This document shows, piece by piece, positions 1 through 8,112 of a stretch of 64,000 nucleotides of DNA. Made by a program: the position numbers and the translations under genes. The stretch comes from Pontibacter mucosus. GTDB lineage: Bacteria; Bacteroidota; Bacteroidia; Cytophagales; Hymenobacteraceae. The stretch covers positions 62,001 to 126,000 of the forward strand of contig NZ_QBKI01000002.1 of NCBI RefSeq assembly GCF_003054055.1, written 5' to 3'. The notes beneath the pieces are model-generated. The model did not search any database, had not been told where the DNA came from, and worked only from the letters and a program-made list of their open reading frames with translations. Position 1 is the first letter of the stretch. Each line of letters begins with the position of its first letter.

Positions 1-1
1 G

Positions 2-448
2 AAGCAAACAGTCAACTCCAACGTGTACCGCAAAAAAGTAGACGCGCTGGATAAAAACATCACCCTCCGGTCGGTGGCGACGCCGCTGCTGGCCGCCATG
101 ATCGAGGAGGGCTTCTTTAACGACTCTATTTCCGAGAGCGTGATAAACGCTTATCTGTCGGACCCGCAGTTGAAGGGAATGGAGGCGCTTATACTTGGCT
201 GCACCCACTATCCGCTCATCAAAAAGCAAATTGAGGCCTATTACCAGGGCAGAGTGGATGTGCTGGATGCAAGCCAGATTGTGGCGCAGCACGTGAAGGA
301 GTACCTGGAGCAGCACGACCTGGCCGCCAGCCAGCGCTCCGGCGACCATACCTTCTACGTTTCTGACTTCACCCGCTCTTTTGAGGAAAGCACCCGCATT
401 TTCTTTAAACGCAAAGTGCACCTGGAGCATTATCCGCTGTGGGAATGA
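2..448 (+). CDS. murI: Glutamate racemase MurI, C-terminal part (gene enters from the left edge)
   Basis: This is the last 148 codons of glutamate racemase. The frame is open from base 2, so the start lies outside the window. The enzyme interconverts L- and D-glutamate in the cytoplasm to supply D-Glu for peptidoglycan. What is visible is the second half of the active site: the GCTHYPLI motif at 197-220, whose Cys is the second catalytic cysteine of the family and is followed by the conserved His. A TVNS segment at 8-19 matches the region seen in racemases after the first domain. It is followed by a tandem repeat and a long non-coding island, so it is probably the last gene of its transcript. 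The family assignment is firm; the upstream part cannot be judged. Confidence 0.93.
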   Translation, partial: KQTVNSNVYRKKVDALDKNITLRSVATPLLAAMIEEGFFNDSISESVINAYLSDPQLKGMEALILGCTHYPLIKKQIEAYYQGRVDVLDASQIVAQHVKEYLEQHDLAASQRSGDHTFYVSDFTRSFEESTRIFFKRKVHLEHYPLWE

Positions 449-451
449 TGG

Positions 452-517
452 GAGTTTGGGAGTTAGAGAGTTAAAGAGTTAGAGAGTTAGAGAGTTAAAA
501 AGGTTAGGAGGTAGAGA
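452..517. repeat. Short tandem repeat, 8-base unit (gttagaga-like)
   Basis: Immediately after murI, seven or so imperfect copies of an 8-base unit resembling gttagaga/gttaaaga run to about 517. It is non-coding. Slippage-generated spacer is the simplest explanation; no regulatory role is visible. Confidence 0.7.
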
Positions 518-539
518 GTATTTAACTCCGGTAATCTAT

Positions 540-1505
540 TTCCCGCTGTTCCGGACATCCTTGTCCGGAACCAAGGCTGCCGCGGATTTCCAAGTCCGCG
601 TAGGTCATACTTTTATACTTGTCAGAATCAGGATTTACAGGATTAATGGATTTACAGGATTTTATACTTTGGCTATACTTCGGTATTATACTTTAATTTC
701 TGGCGCAAGCGTCCGCTTGTGCCTCCCATGAACCGCCGCTTCTCCTTCCGCTGGCGTGGGCTTGCAACCCGTGCCTTACTATGGTGTTGGGTTTTCCCGA
801 AATGCTTCGGGACAGGGCAACCCAACTGGCTTGAAAAGCCATACTTATACTTTGGCTATACTTTTATACTTGCCGGTTTATACTTTCCTAGTCACTGCTT
901 CCTTCAACTTGAAGCAAGCTATTCTTTCAAAACACCGCTGTTCCTCTAGTTCCCACAAACCTAACGTTGCATCGCTGACTTTCTGCCCTCCCAGGCCGGG
1001 AGGCCTCGCCTTGGGGGTAGGGGCCCTCGATAAGGGCATCGCGCGGTGTACATTTCCTTTGCTGCCCTTCGGTCGCAATGCCTTTCAGGCACCGGAAATC
1101 TACAAGGCGCTCAACCCAAAGGCTGGGAATCATTCGATAGCCATGGCTAACGGAGCTTCAGCCAAAGTCCCCCTTCGAAGGGGGTAGGGGGATGTAATCG
1201 ACAGCAAATGATTCCCCTCCCCGGAGGGGCTAGGGGTGGGTTTATACTTTGTAGGGACAGGTCGCGACCTGTCCGTGCGAGAACGGAGGCTATGGAATTT
1301 ATACATCAGCCAAAGTAATCACAGACTCCCCTCCTTGGACTACCGAGAACGCGAGTTCGAAGGTAGCGAGCGAAGCTCTGAGGGGCCAGGGGTGGTTGGA
1401 CCCGGTACTACAAAACTCCCTCCCCTGTTCTTAGGGGAGGGCCGGGGTGGGGTTAATACGCAGCCAGCTCTAGTTGGACCCGGCACCACCACCCCCTCAA
1501 CCTAA
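540..1505. repeat. Composite non-coding repeat island, copy 1
   Basis: About 1 kb without a credible gene. From left to right it holds: a TCCGGACATCCTTGTCCGGA palindrome (550-569); a run of ggatttacagg/attaatgg units (624-663); a GCGCAAGCGTCCGCTTGTGC palindrome (near 703-722); a cgggtttgcaacccg-type palindrome (near 752-775); a gctgcttccttcaacttgaagcaagc segment (near 896); a GC-rich block with ccaggccgggaggcc (about 980-1130); gggg/cccc tracts; the palindrome GGACAGGTCGCGACCTGTCC (1255-1274); a tatacatcagccaaagtaatcac stretch; and a ggttggacccggtact box (1394-1409). The same elements return in the same order near 17.6-18.2 kb and 32.7-33.5 kb. The 719-1187 reading frames lie inside this repeat and are not called. 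Confidence 0.75.
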
Positions 1506-1578
1506 GTATAAATCCAGCCAAACCCGGGAGCTTCCACGTAAAAAGCGTATCTTTATAAGCCAATCAAGACGAACCCTG

Positions 1579-2130
1579 ATGAAGAAGAAGTACCTGACCA
1601 TAGGAGACCTGAAGCGGAACGCCTTTATCGTGGCCGCCGCTGCCTGCATGGGCCTGACCAGCTGCGGACCCAATACCCAGAATGAAGAATGGAAAACCGG
1701 TGACGAGGTGAAAGTGCCGGATGGCATTATCACAGAGCTTACTGAGGAGGCGCCGGACCAGTGGAAAATCACGGACGAGCGCACCACGGCCCCCGGTAAA
1801 AGTATGGCCATCCTGAAGTATAACGACGGCCGTGTGGATACGCTGCAGGGCCTGGAGCTGGAGAGCCAATTGAAGGCGCTGGCTGATAACCAGCAGGTAT
1901 ACCAGCAGGGCGGAGGCTTTGGGATGGGCAATGTGCTGTGGTGGAGCGCGCTGGGCTATATGGCCGGCCGCACCATGGGCCCGCAGGCAGGTTATTACGC
2001 CAATCCCGGGGTGATGAACAACACGGCCGCCTGGCGCCAGGATGTGCAAACCTACCGCCAGCAATCCACCGCGCCACGCACCGGCCGCAGCGGCTACTTT
2101 AGAGGCAGCGGCACCGGTACCGGCGGCTAA
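1579..2130 (+). CDS. YgiB-like lipoprotein
   Basis: This 183-residue protein has a lipoprotein signal: a hydrophobic stretch at residues 14-26 ends in LTSC with Cys29 as the lipidation site. After a polar region, residues 113-134 form a Gly/Met-rich hydrophobic segment (GGFGMGNVLWWSALGYMAGR), followed by a Gly/Arg/Thr-rich tail. A GYM-GR segment of this type is the hallmark of the enterobacterial YgiB family, and the next gene is YgiC-like, the same order as in E. coli, which supports the call. The ATG at 1579 is chosen because it begins the signal peptide; the frame is open to 1474 but that part lies in the repeat island. The molecular role of YgiB is not known. It is probably co-transcribed with the next gene (23-base gap). 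Confidence 0.7.
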   Translation: MKKKYLTIGDLKRNAFIVAAAACMGLTSCGPNTQNEEWKTGDEVKVPDGIITELTEEAPDQWKITDERTTAPGKSMAILKYNDGRVDTLQGLELESQLKALADNQQVYQQGGGFGMGNVLWWSALGYMAGRTMGPQAGYYANPGVMNNTAAWRQDVQTYRQQSTAPRTGRSGYFRGSGTGTGG

Positions 2131-2153
2131 GTTATACTTTACCCCAAGAATTA

Positions 2154-3338
2154 ATGCTGAATAAGGATAAGTTAAGCGTTCGCCTGGAGCCTCATTCCGG
2201 CGACATAGACACCGCTGTGCGCGGGCTTGGCTGGGAGTGGTGCGTGGAAGACGGCTGCGCCAACTATGTGCCCGGCGAAGCGGTGGTGCTGCCGGAGCAG
2301 GAAGCCGATGCACTGCTGGAGGCTGCCGGAACCCTGTACGAGATGATGGTGAATGCCGTGCCCGATGGGCTTCCGGATGAATTTCTAAAAGTGCTGGGTA
2401 TCCCGGAGAACCTGTGGGAGCTGCTACGCCAATCCTGGAACGACGACAGGCATTGGCACCTGTACGGCCGCTTCGACCTGGCTCAGACGCCGGAAGGCCC
2501 CAAGCTGCTGGAGTTCAACGCTGATACCGCTACCTCCATCCCTGAAACCGCTGTGGTGCAATGGGCCAGCCTAGCTGCGGCCGGTAAGAATGAGGCCCGG
2601 CAATACTCTGGCCTGTACGAGGCGCTGGTAGAACAGCTCAAAACTTGGCGCATGCTCAACTCCGATCTGGCTCCGGCCTTGCTGCTCACCTACATCGGCA
2701 GCAGCGCCGAGGATGAGGCTAATTGCGCTGTACTGGCGCAGGCCGCGAACGAGGCAGGTTTTGAGGCGCACCTTTGCCCGATTGAGCAGGTAAACATCTC
2801 CACAGAAGGCGCAGAGAAAGGCGTGTGGGCGCAGATAGGCGCCGAGCAGTGGCGACAATTCCCGTTCCTGTTCAAGCTTCTGCCCTGGGAACAAATTGCC
2901 TGGGAGGAACCGGAGCTGCTCGAGAGCCTGACCTACCTGGCCAGTATGCGCAACGTGGTCATTGCCAACCCGGCTTATACCTTGCTGTTTCAGAGCAAAG
3001 GCATGCTGGCCTGGCTCTGGAAAGCGTACCCGTACCACCCGCTGCTCCTCGAAACCGACCTGTCGCCCATCCAAGGCAAGTATATCCGCAAGCCATACTT
3101 CGGCCGCGAGGGCCAGAGCGTGGAGGTAGTGGACAAAGTAAGTATAACCAAGGTACGGGGCGATTACGACAGTCAGCAGCAGGTATACCAGCGCTGGTGC
3201 GAGCTGCCCGAAGACAATAAAGGCTATAAGTACCAGGCCGGCGTGTTCTGGGCCGGCGAAGGCTGCGCGATTGGCTTTAGAAGGGAGAAAGGCATTATCA
3301 CCAACCTCTCGCAGTTCGTGCCGCACCTGGTAGCATAA
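2154..3338 (+). CDS. Glutathionylspermidine synthase-like ATP-grasp protein (YgiC/YjfC type)
   Basis: A 394-residue protein of the glutathionylspermidine-synthase-like family, whose members use an ATP-grasp fold to form an amide or peptide bond. Visible motifs are LYGRFDLAQTPEG and LLEFNADTATSIPET (about residues 103-131), typical of the preATP-grasp part, and KPYFGREGQSVEVV (about 313-326), the ATP-binding loop region. The length fits the stand-alone YgiC/YjfC type, which lacks the N-terminal amidase of the bifunctional E. coli enzyme Gss. The substrate of YgiC-type proteins is not established, so synthesis of glutathionylspermidine should not be assumed. The gene follows the YgiB-like lipoprotein by 23 bases and precedes map by 21; both gaps carry a TATACTT word. 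Confidence 0.82.
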   Translation: MLNKDKLSVRLEPHSGDIDTAVRGLGWEWCVEDGCANYVPGEAVVLPEQEADALLEAAGTLYEMMVNAVPDGLPDEFLKVLGIPENLWELLRQSWNDDRHWHLYGRFDLAQTPEGPKLLEFNADTATSIPETAVVQWASLAAAGKNEARQYSGLYEALVEQLKTWRMLNSDLAPALLLTYIGSSAEDEANCAVLAQAANEAGFEAHLCPIEQVNISTEGAEKGVWAQIGAEQWRQFPFLFKLLPWEQIAWEEPELLESLTYLASMRNVVIANPAYTLLFQSKGMLAWLWKAYPYHPLLLETDLSPIQGKYIRKPYFGREGQSVEVVDKVSITKVRGDYDSQQQVYQRWCELPEDNKGYKYQAGVFWAGEGCAIGFRREKGIITNLSQFVPHLVA

Positions 3339-3359
3339 TTTATACTTTAAAGATACACG

Positions 3360-4118
3360 ATGACGATAGAATCGGAGGAAGAGTTGGTAGGAATGCAGCA
3401 GGTAAGCGAAGCCGTTGCGGTTACCCTCAAGAAAATGCGTGAGTATACCAAGCCGGGCATCACCACCAAACAGCTCGATGCGTATGGCTACGAGGTGCTG
3501 CAATCCTTCGGGGCGAAGTCTGCACCCAAAATCACCTACGACTTTCCCGGCTATACGTGCATCAGCATCAACAACGAGGCTGCGCACGGCATCCCTTCCG
3601 AAAACACGGTGCTGAAAGAGGGCGATTTGGTGAATATAGACGTGTCGGCGGAGTTAAACGGCTTTTATGCCGACAATGGCGGCTCTTTTATACTTGGCAA
3701 GGACGTGCACGGGCTGAAAAAGCTGGTGGATACCTCCGTGAGCGCGCTGCACAAGGCGCTGAAGGAAATCAGGGGCGGAAAACGAATCTCCGAGATAGGC
3801 AGAATCATTGAAATGGAAGCCAAAAAGAATGGCTTTAAGGTAATCAAGAACCTGGTGGGCCACGGCGTAGGCAGAAGCCTGCATGAAGCGCCAAACGAGA
3901 TTCCCTGCTTTTATGACCGCTACAACACGCAGCGCTTCCGGAAAAACACGGTGGTTGCCGTAGAAACCTTTATCTCCACTAAGGGCAGTTATACCCACGA
4001 GAAAGGCGACGGCTGGACGCTGCTTGCCGAACGTGGTGGTTATGTGGCGCAGCACGAACACACCATCCTCATCACCGACAGCGAACCGATTATCCTTACC
4101 AAATCAAACGGTATATAA
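3360..4118 (+). CDS. map: Type I methionine aminopeptidase
   Basis: This 252-residue cytosolic dimetal protease removes the initiator Met from new proteins. All expected residues of the pita-bread fold are present: His77 in HGIPSE, metal ligands Asp94 and Asp105 (NIDVSAELNGFYADNGGSF), His168 in GHGVG, Glu202 in VAVETF and Glu233 in QHEH. Spacing matches the E. coli enzyme. There is no N-terminal zinc-finger extension, as expected for type Ia. The ATG at 3360 follows the previous stop by 21 bases. Many Bacteroidota keep a map gene beside ribosomal protein genes; this copy is in a different setting, so it may be a second paralogue. Confidence 0.93.
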   Translation: MTIESEEELVGMQQVSEAVAVTLKKMREYTKPGITTKQLDAYGYEVLQSFGAKSAPKITYDFPGYTCISINNEAAHGIPSENTVLKEGDLVNIDVSAELNGFYADNGGSFILGKDVHGLKKLVDTSVSALHKALKEIRGGKRISEIGRIIEMEAKKNGFKVIKNLVGHGVGRSLHEAPNEIPCFYDRYNTQRFRKNTVVAVETFISTKGSYTHEKGDGWTLLAERGGYVAQHEHTILITDSEPIILTKSNGI

Positions 4119-4183
4119 GCCGCTGCACAGCCTCTAGCAGTTTATACTGCGCCCGGTAGAGTGGGAAAATTAGAAATTTGAAG

Positions 4184-4822
4184 ATGTGGCGATTTCTGAA
4201 GTATAGCTATACGTTACCCCTGTGCCTGTTGCTCTTTTGCTGTAAGCAAGTGCAGCAGGAGGAGAGGGAAGTCATGATTCCCTTCACGCAGGATGATATT
4301 ACCCAAATCTATAGCTTGGCTTTCGATTCTTTATTAGGGCGATCTGATAGATGGTTAGATGCGGAGCCTGTAATGGTTAACGATAGTGTAGTTGTGGAGG
4401 TAATCTTTAGTCCAGAAGATGAACCGCACCATTTTACTGATAGATTATTTTCAGAAGAAAGATATACAGCTAGTGGGAAAGATCTCTTAAAGAAATATGA
4501 TGGATTCGAAGAAGAGCGGTTCAGAGAGATAATTGCGGATAGTACCTGGAAATTCTATAAGATTGTAGAACCTGGAAGTTTGAATACTTCTTTTAAGTAT
4601 AAGCTAGTCCCTGTGCTGAAAGGTAAAGAATCATACTACCCTGGAGATACCTTAGGTGCTGTTTGGTTAAATAATATTGCTTTCAATAAAAGTGCTGATC
4701 ATGCTATTGCAGTAGTACTTTTTACTAAAGATCCGGATTGGGGATTTGAAAAAGCATACTTCTTCACAAAAGAGAATGATAAGTGGAGGGTTGTCGGGCA
4801 GAACAGCCTGTTGATCTGGTAA
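4184..4822 (+). CDS. Lipoprotein of unknown function, AT-rich
   Basis: A 212-residue predicted lipoprotein: residues 1-20 give a short charged start, a Leu-rich core and a Cys-Cys pair (LLLFCCK) where lipidation would occur. The rest is polar with many acidic residues and no motif I recognise. ATG 4184 is chosen over the TTG six bases upstream because it starts the signal peptide. The gene is clearly richer in A and T than its neighbours (codons such as GAT, TTA, AGA and ATA are common), which suggests recent acquisition. It lies between map and a repeat stretch that leads to the nuoH promoter. Confidence 0.7.
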   Translation: MWRFLKYSYTLPLCLLLFCCKQVQQEEREVMIPFTQDDITQIYSLAFDSLLGRSDRWLDAEPVMVNDSVVVEVIFSPEDEPHHFTDRLFSEERYTASGKDLLKKYDGFEEERFREIIADSTWKFYKIVEPGSLNTSFKYKLVPVLKGKESYYPGDTLGAVWLNNIAFNKSADHAIAVVLFTKDPDWGFEKAYFFTKENDKWRVVGQNSLLIW

Positions 4823-4829
4823 AGTTCTA

Positions 4830-5060
4830 TTTGCAGGAACTGGTCGCGACCTGTCAGCACAGTACCAATAGCTATGAAACTCATACTCTAAAATTGGCAG
4901 TCGCAGACTCCCCTCTTTGGACTACCGAGAACACGAGTTTGAAGGTAGCGAGCGCAGCTCTGAGGGGCAGGGGTGGTTGGTTTGGGGACTCAGATGATCC
5001 TCCCCATCCACAAATCCCGCAAATCCTGATTCTGACAAAATTCTATTCTCCAAATTATAC
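4830..5060. repeat. Short repeat island before nuoH
   Basis: This contains a worn copy of the ggtcgcgacctgtc palindrome (about 4835-4855), a ctcccctctttggactaccgagaac...gaggggcaggggtgg block (4910-4985) also found in the larger islands, and an atcctgattctgacaa unit (5023-5039). Non-coding; it separates the AT-rich lipoprotein from nuoH. Confidence 0.65.
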
Positions 5061-5062
5061 CC

Positions 5063-5070
5063 TACCTTTG
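5063..5070 (+). promoter_or_regulatory. Promoter -7 element TACCTTTG upstream of nuoH
   Basis: TACCTTTG matches the Bacteroidota primary sigma factor -7 consensus TAnnTTTG exactly and lies 20 bases before the nuoH ATG. No clean -33 TTTG is seen at the usual distance. This supports nuoH being the first gene of its transcript. Confidence 0.6.
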
Positions 5071-5090
5071 CGGGGATAAAGACAAACGCT

Positions 5091-6194
5091 ATGCTCGCTT
5101 TTCTGCTGACCTTAGGAGCCTTGCTGGGAGTGGTGATTGTGCTGGCCTATGCTGAGCGCAAGGTGGCCGCTTTTATGCAAGACCGCATGGGGCCTACCGA
5201 GGCAGGGCCGCAGGGCTCGCTGCAGGCGGTGGCCGATGTGCTGAAGCTGCTGCAGAAAGAAGACATCGTACCGGCAGCTGCCGACAAAGGGCTGTTCAGG
5301 CTGGCGCCCATTCTCATCTTCGCGGCTGTTTTCGCGGGCTTTGCGGTGATTCCCTTCACACCAGATTTAGTGCCTGCCGGAATTGGCATCGGCGTGTTTT
5401 ACCTGCTGGCCATTATCTCGCTGGATGTGGTGGGGCTGCTGATGGCCGGCTGGGGCTCGAATAACAAGTATGCCATGCTGGGCGCGATGCGCTCGGTGGC
5501 CCAAATCGTGTCTTATGAGATTCCGGCGGGGCTGGCTATACTTTCAGTGGTGATGGTGTGCCAGTCGCTGGACTTCCAGGAGATAAGTTACCAGCAGGGG
5601 GCGCTGATGAATCAGTTTCCGGGACTGGAGTACGAGATGAACTGGCTCTTCGGTATTGAGGCCTTGGGTATCAACACCACTACTATCGGCGGCATCACGA
5701 CCTGGAACATTTTCCGGGCGCCTATACTTTTGGTAGCCTTTGTGATATACTTCATTGCCTCGCTGGCCGAGAGCAACCGCGCGCCGTTCGACATCCCGGA
5801 GGCAGAGTCGGAGCTGGTGGCGGGTTTCCACGTAGAGTACTCGGGCTTCCGGTTTGCGGTGCTATTTCTGGCCGAGTATAGCATGATGGTGTTGGTGTGT
5901 CTGGTAGCGGTAGTGCTTTTCCTGGGCAGTTGGAACACGCCCTTGCCGAACATTGGCCCTGTGGCACTGGCCTACTGGAGCTCCGGCACGCCCGGAGAAC
6001 TATCAAGTATACTGTGGGGAGTTTTCTGGCTGCTGAGCAAGACTTTTATACTTTTATTCCTGCAGCTGCAGCTTCGCTGGACCTATCCGCGCCTGCGCGT
6101 AGACCAACTCATGCACCTGTGCTGGAAAGTGCTCACGCCGGTAGCGCTGGCTGTAGTTTTAATAGCCGGCATCTGGCGTTTGTTGATGATTTAA
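5091..6194 (+). CDS. nuoH: NADH-quinone oxidoreductase subunit H
   Basis: This 367-residue membrane subunit of complex I (ND1 homologue) sits at the junction of the peripheral and membrane arms and forms much of the quinone chamber. It has about eight hydrophobic helices. The signature segments are AERKVAAFMQDRMGP near residue 20 and AESNRAPFDIPEAESELVAG in the middle of the protein, the acidic quinone-cavity loop. It starts at ATG 5091 just after a promoter element. It is the first nuo gene here: nuoA-G are not immediately upstream, so complex I genes are split in this genome or the operon has been broken. Confidence 0.96.
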   Translation: MLAFLLTLGALLGVVIVLAYAERKVAAFMQDRMGPTEAGPQGSLQAVADVLKLLQKEDIVPAAADKGLFRLAPILIFAAVFAGFAVIPFTPDLVPAGIGIGVFYLLAIISLDVVGLLMAGWGSNNKYAMLGAMRSVAQIVSYEIPAGLAILSVVMVCQSLDFQEISYQQGALMNQFPGLEYEMNWLFGIEALGINTTTIGGITTWNIFRAPILLVAFVIYFIASLAESNRAPFDIPEAESELVAGFHVEYSGFRFAVLFLAEYSMMVLVCLVAVVLFLGSWNTPLPNIGPVALAYWSSGTPGELSSILWGVFWLLSKTFILLFLQLQLRWTYPRLRVDQLMHLCWKVLTPVALAVVLIAGIWRLLMI

Positions 6195-6270
6195 ATTAGA
6201 CTCAAGAGAGGGAAATCAGATACAGTTGATAGCCGGTTGTAGTGCGCATAAAGATTAAAATTAAAAGGAT

Positions 6271-6687
6271 ATGGATAAGAGAATTGCAATTAAAATAATG
6301 TTGTGGCTAGTCGTAGCTATCACGATTTTTCACATGGCAATTCTTTTCAAGGTGATTCCTTACGAAATTACATGGGGTGGTAGATTGAAAAGTGATGCTG
6401 AGATGTACGTGTTCGAATCAATATCTTTAGCAATCAATTTCTTTCTGGGTTTCATTCTTTTAATAAAAGGGGAGTATGTGAAGCCGATCTTACCCCTGAA
6501 ATTTGTGAACATTGTTTTATGGGCATTTCTGGTATTGTTTATCTTAAACACTATTGGAAACATGGTAGCAAAGACAAATTTCGAGAAATACTTTGCCATC
6601 ATAACGCTGTCTTTCTCTATTCTGATTTGGATTACTCTGAACAAAAGCAAAAAGCCACGAAGGCACAACAACACCTATAGTGCATAA
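6271..6687 (+). CDS. Small four-helix membrane protein, unknown
   Basis: A 138-residue protein with four hydrophobic segments (about residues 7-27, 45-65, 75-97 and 105-127) and a Lys/Arg-rich tail. No family recognised. Base composition is markedly AT-rich compared with the flanking nuo genes, and nothing of this kind belongs to complex I, so it looks like an insertion into the nuo cluster. It lies 76 bases after nuoH and 20 before the NUDIX gene, on the same strand, so it may be transcribed with them. Confidence 0.6.
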   Translation: MDKRIAIKIMLWLVVAITIFHMAILFKVIPYEITWGGRLKSDAEMYVFESISLAINFFLGFILLIKGEYVKPILPLKFVNIVLWAFLVLFILNTIGNMVAKTNFEKYFAIITLSFSILIWITLNKSKKPRRHNNTYSA

Positions 6688-6707
6688 ACGCACCATAGCC
6701 CAGTCTG

Positions 6708-7349
6708 ATGCATAACTTTATCGAGGCACTAAGGAAGAGATTACAGGAGCCACTGCCCGGTGAAGCTGCTCATAACCTGATGGCAAGCACCACCCGGACT
6801 AACCTTAAACTCAGACCGAAGCCTGACAGCCAGACGAAAGAGAGTGCTGTACTGATATTATTTTACCAGGATAAGGAACAAATAAAGCTGCCACTTATCC
6901 TGAGGCCTGTTTATGCGGGCGTACATAGCGGCCAGATTGGGCTGCCCGGAGGCAGAAGGGAAAAAGCGGATGCAGATTTCTACGAAACAGCCTTAAGAGA
7001 GGCGCAGGAAGAAATAGGCATCAACCCGGCAGAGGTTACCGTTGTTGGCCACCTGAGCGATCTCTTTGTATTTGCCAGCAACCATATGGTGCATCCGGTG
7101 GTTGGTTATATGGAGCATAAGCCGGCTTTTTTGGTTGACCCCAGGGAAGTGGACCAACTGATAGAAGTGCCGCTCTCCACGCTGCTCGATACAAGCATCC
7201 GGGGGATTACTAACTTTGTGGTAGCTGGCAACATAGAGATATCTGCGCCTTATTTTGGGGTGGACGGCCATACGGTTTGGGGTGCCACTGCTATGATGCT
7301 GAGTGAGTTGCTAAGTATAATAAATGAGCTGGAGGAGGACGCGCTCTGA
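6708..7349 (+). CDS. NUDIX hydrolase, CoA-pyrophosphatase type
   Basis: A 213-residue cytosolic NUDIX hydrolase. The segment LILRPVYAGVHSGQIGLPGG (residues 64-82) matches the extra signature of the CoA-diphosphatase branch (UPF0035), and GGRREKADADFYETALREAQ then EEIGI (81-105) is the NUDIX box with its REXXEEXGU metal-binding core. The first Glu of the general box is not at its usual place, as is common in this branch. The probable reaction is cleavage of CoA or a related nucleoside diphosphate. It sits between nuoH and nuoI, where it has no known structural role. Confidence 0.82.
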   Translation: MHNFIEALRKRLQEPLPGEAAHNLMASTTRTNLKLRPKPDSQTKESAVLILFYQDKEQIKLPLILRPVYAGVHSGQIGLPGGRREKADADFYETALREAQEEIGINPAEVTVVGHLSDLFVFASNHMVHPVVGYMEHKPAFLVDPREVDQLIEVPLSTLLDTSIRGITNFVVAGNIEISAPYFGVDGHTVWGATAMMLSELLSIINELEEDAL

Positions 7350-7381
7350 GTGCGTTGAACGCTTAACTCATAATTCTTAAC

Positions 7382-7984
7382 TTGAACGAAGTGAAAAAAC
7401 ATACAGGTTTTGGGTACGTGGTGAAGTCGCTGGTGAGCGGACTTGGCCTGACGTGGCGGCACTTTAAGAACGCCCGCAACCGCCGCACACCGGAGTATGT
7501 GTCGGACGAGAACTACTTTAAGCAGCCCGATGGCATGGCCACGCTCAAGTATCCGTACGAGGCTATCCCCGTGCCCGACAACGGCCGCTACCGCCTGCAC
7601 AACGAGATTGACGACTGTATTGTCTGCGACCTCTGCGCCAAGATATGCCCGGTCAACTGCATTACGATTGAGTCTGTAAAGGCTACAGAGGATATTGGCA
7701 TGACTTCCGACGGCACTAAAAAACGCCTCTACGCGCCGGTGTTCGACATCGACATGGCCAAATGCTGCTACTGCGGCCTCTGCACCACCGTTTGCCCCAC
7801 CGATTGCCTCACCATGACGCCAGTGTATGATTTCGCGGAAGTAAACATCAAGAACATGGTCTACCACTTCACCGACCTCACACCGGAGCAGGCCGAGGAG
7901 AAGAAGCAGTTGCTGGCCAAACAGCAGGAAGAAATGGCCGCCGCCAAAGCAGCCGCGTTGGCAGCACGGAAGCAGCAGGGGTAA
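7382..7984 (+). CDS. nuoI: NADH-quinone oxidoreductase subunit I
   Basis: A ferredoxin-like complex I subunit (200 residues) that carries clusters N6a and N6b, passing electrons to N2. Two CxxCxxCxxxC motifs are present: Cys79-82-85-89 (with Cys93) and Cys128-131-134-138 (with Cys142). The C-terminal 30 residues form an Ala/Lys/Gln/Glu-rich helix longer than usual. The start is uncertain: a TTG at 7382 or a GTG at 7391 are the only options near the conserved beginning, and no ATG fits. It is the only hydrophilic-arm subunit in this cluster. Confidence 0.93.
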   Translation: MNEVKKHTGFGYVVKSLVSGLGLTWRHFKNARNRRTPEYVSDENYFKQPDGMATLKYPYEAIPVPDNGRYRLHNEIDDCIVCDLCAKICPVNCITIESVKATEDIGMTSDGTKKRLYAPVFDIDMAKCCYCGLCTTVCPTDCLTMTPVYDFAEVNIKNMVYHFTDLTPEQAEEKKQLLAKQQEEMAAAKAAALAARKQQG

Positions 7985-8008
7985 TTGTTAAAGTAAAAAC
8001 AATTCATA

Positions 8009-8070
8009 GCGCAAGCGTCCGCTTGTGCTCCCGAAACAGGAGCTAAAAAGGCACAAGCGGACGCTTGCGC
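8009..8070. repeat. Perfect 20-bp inverted repeat between nuoI and nuoJ
   Basis: GCGCAAGCGTCCGCTTGTGC at 8009-8028 is repeated as its exact reverse complement at 8051-8070, with a 22-base loop. Each arm is itself a near-palindrome of the dispersed REP-like type also seen near 703-722. A smaller GCTCC/GGAGC hairpin is nested at 8027-8043. Transcribed RNA would fold into a strong stem inside the nuo message; there is no T-run after it, so it is not a standard terminator. Confidence 0.8.
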
Positions 8071-8112
8071 CAGAAGACGAACAACGAATAACTAACAACG
8101 AACAACTAAACC

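Noticed and set aside
452..517. Possible CRISPR-like array
   Set aside because: The units are 8 bases and adjacent, without spacers; it is a simple tandem repeat.
719..1187. Overlapping open frames of 76-143 codons on both strands
   Set aside because: They run through palindromes and blocks repeated elsewhere in the window, and their translations show no protein-like pattern.
1474..1578. Upstream extension of the YgiB-like frame
   Set aside because: It precedes a clear lipoprotein signal and lies in repeat-derived sequence.
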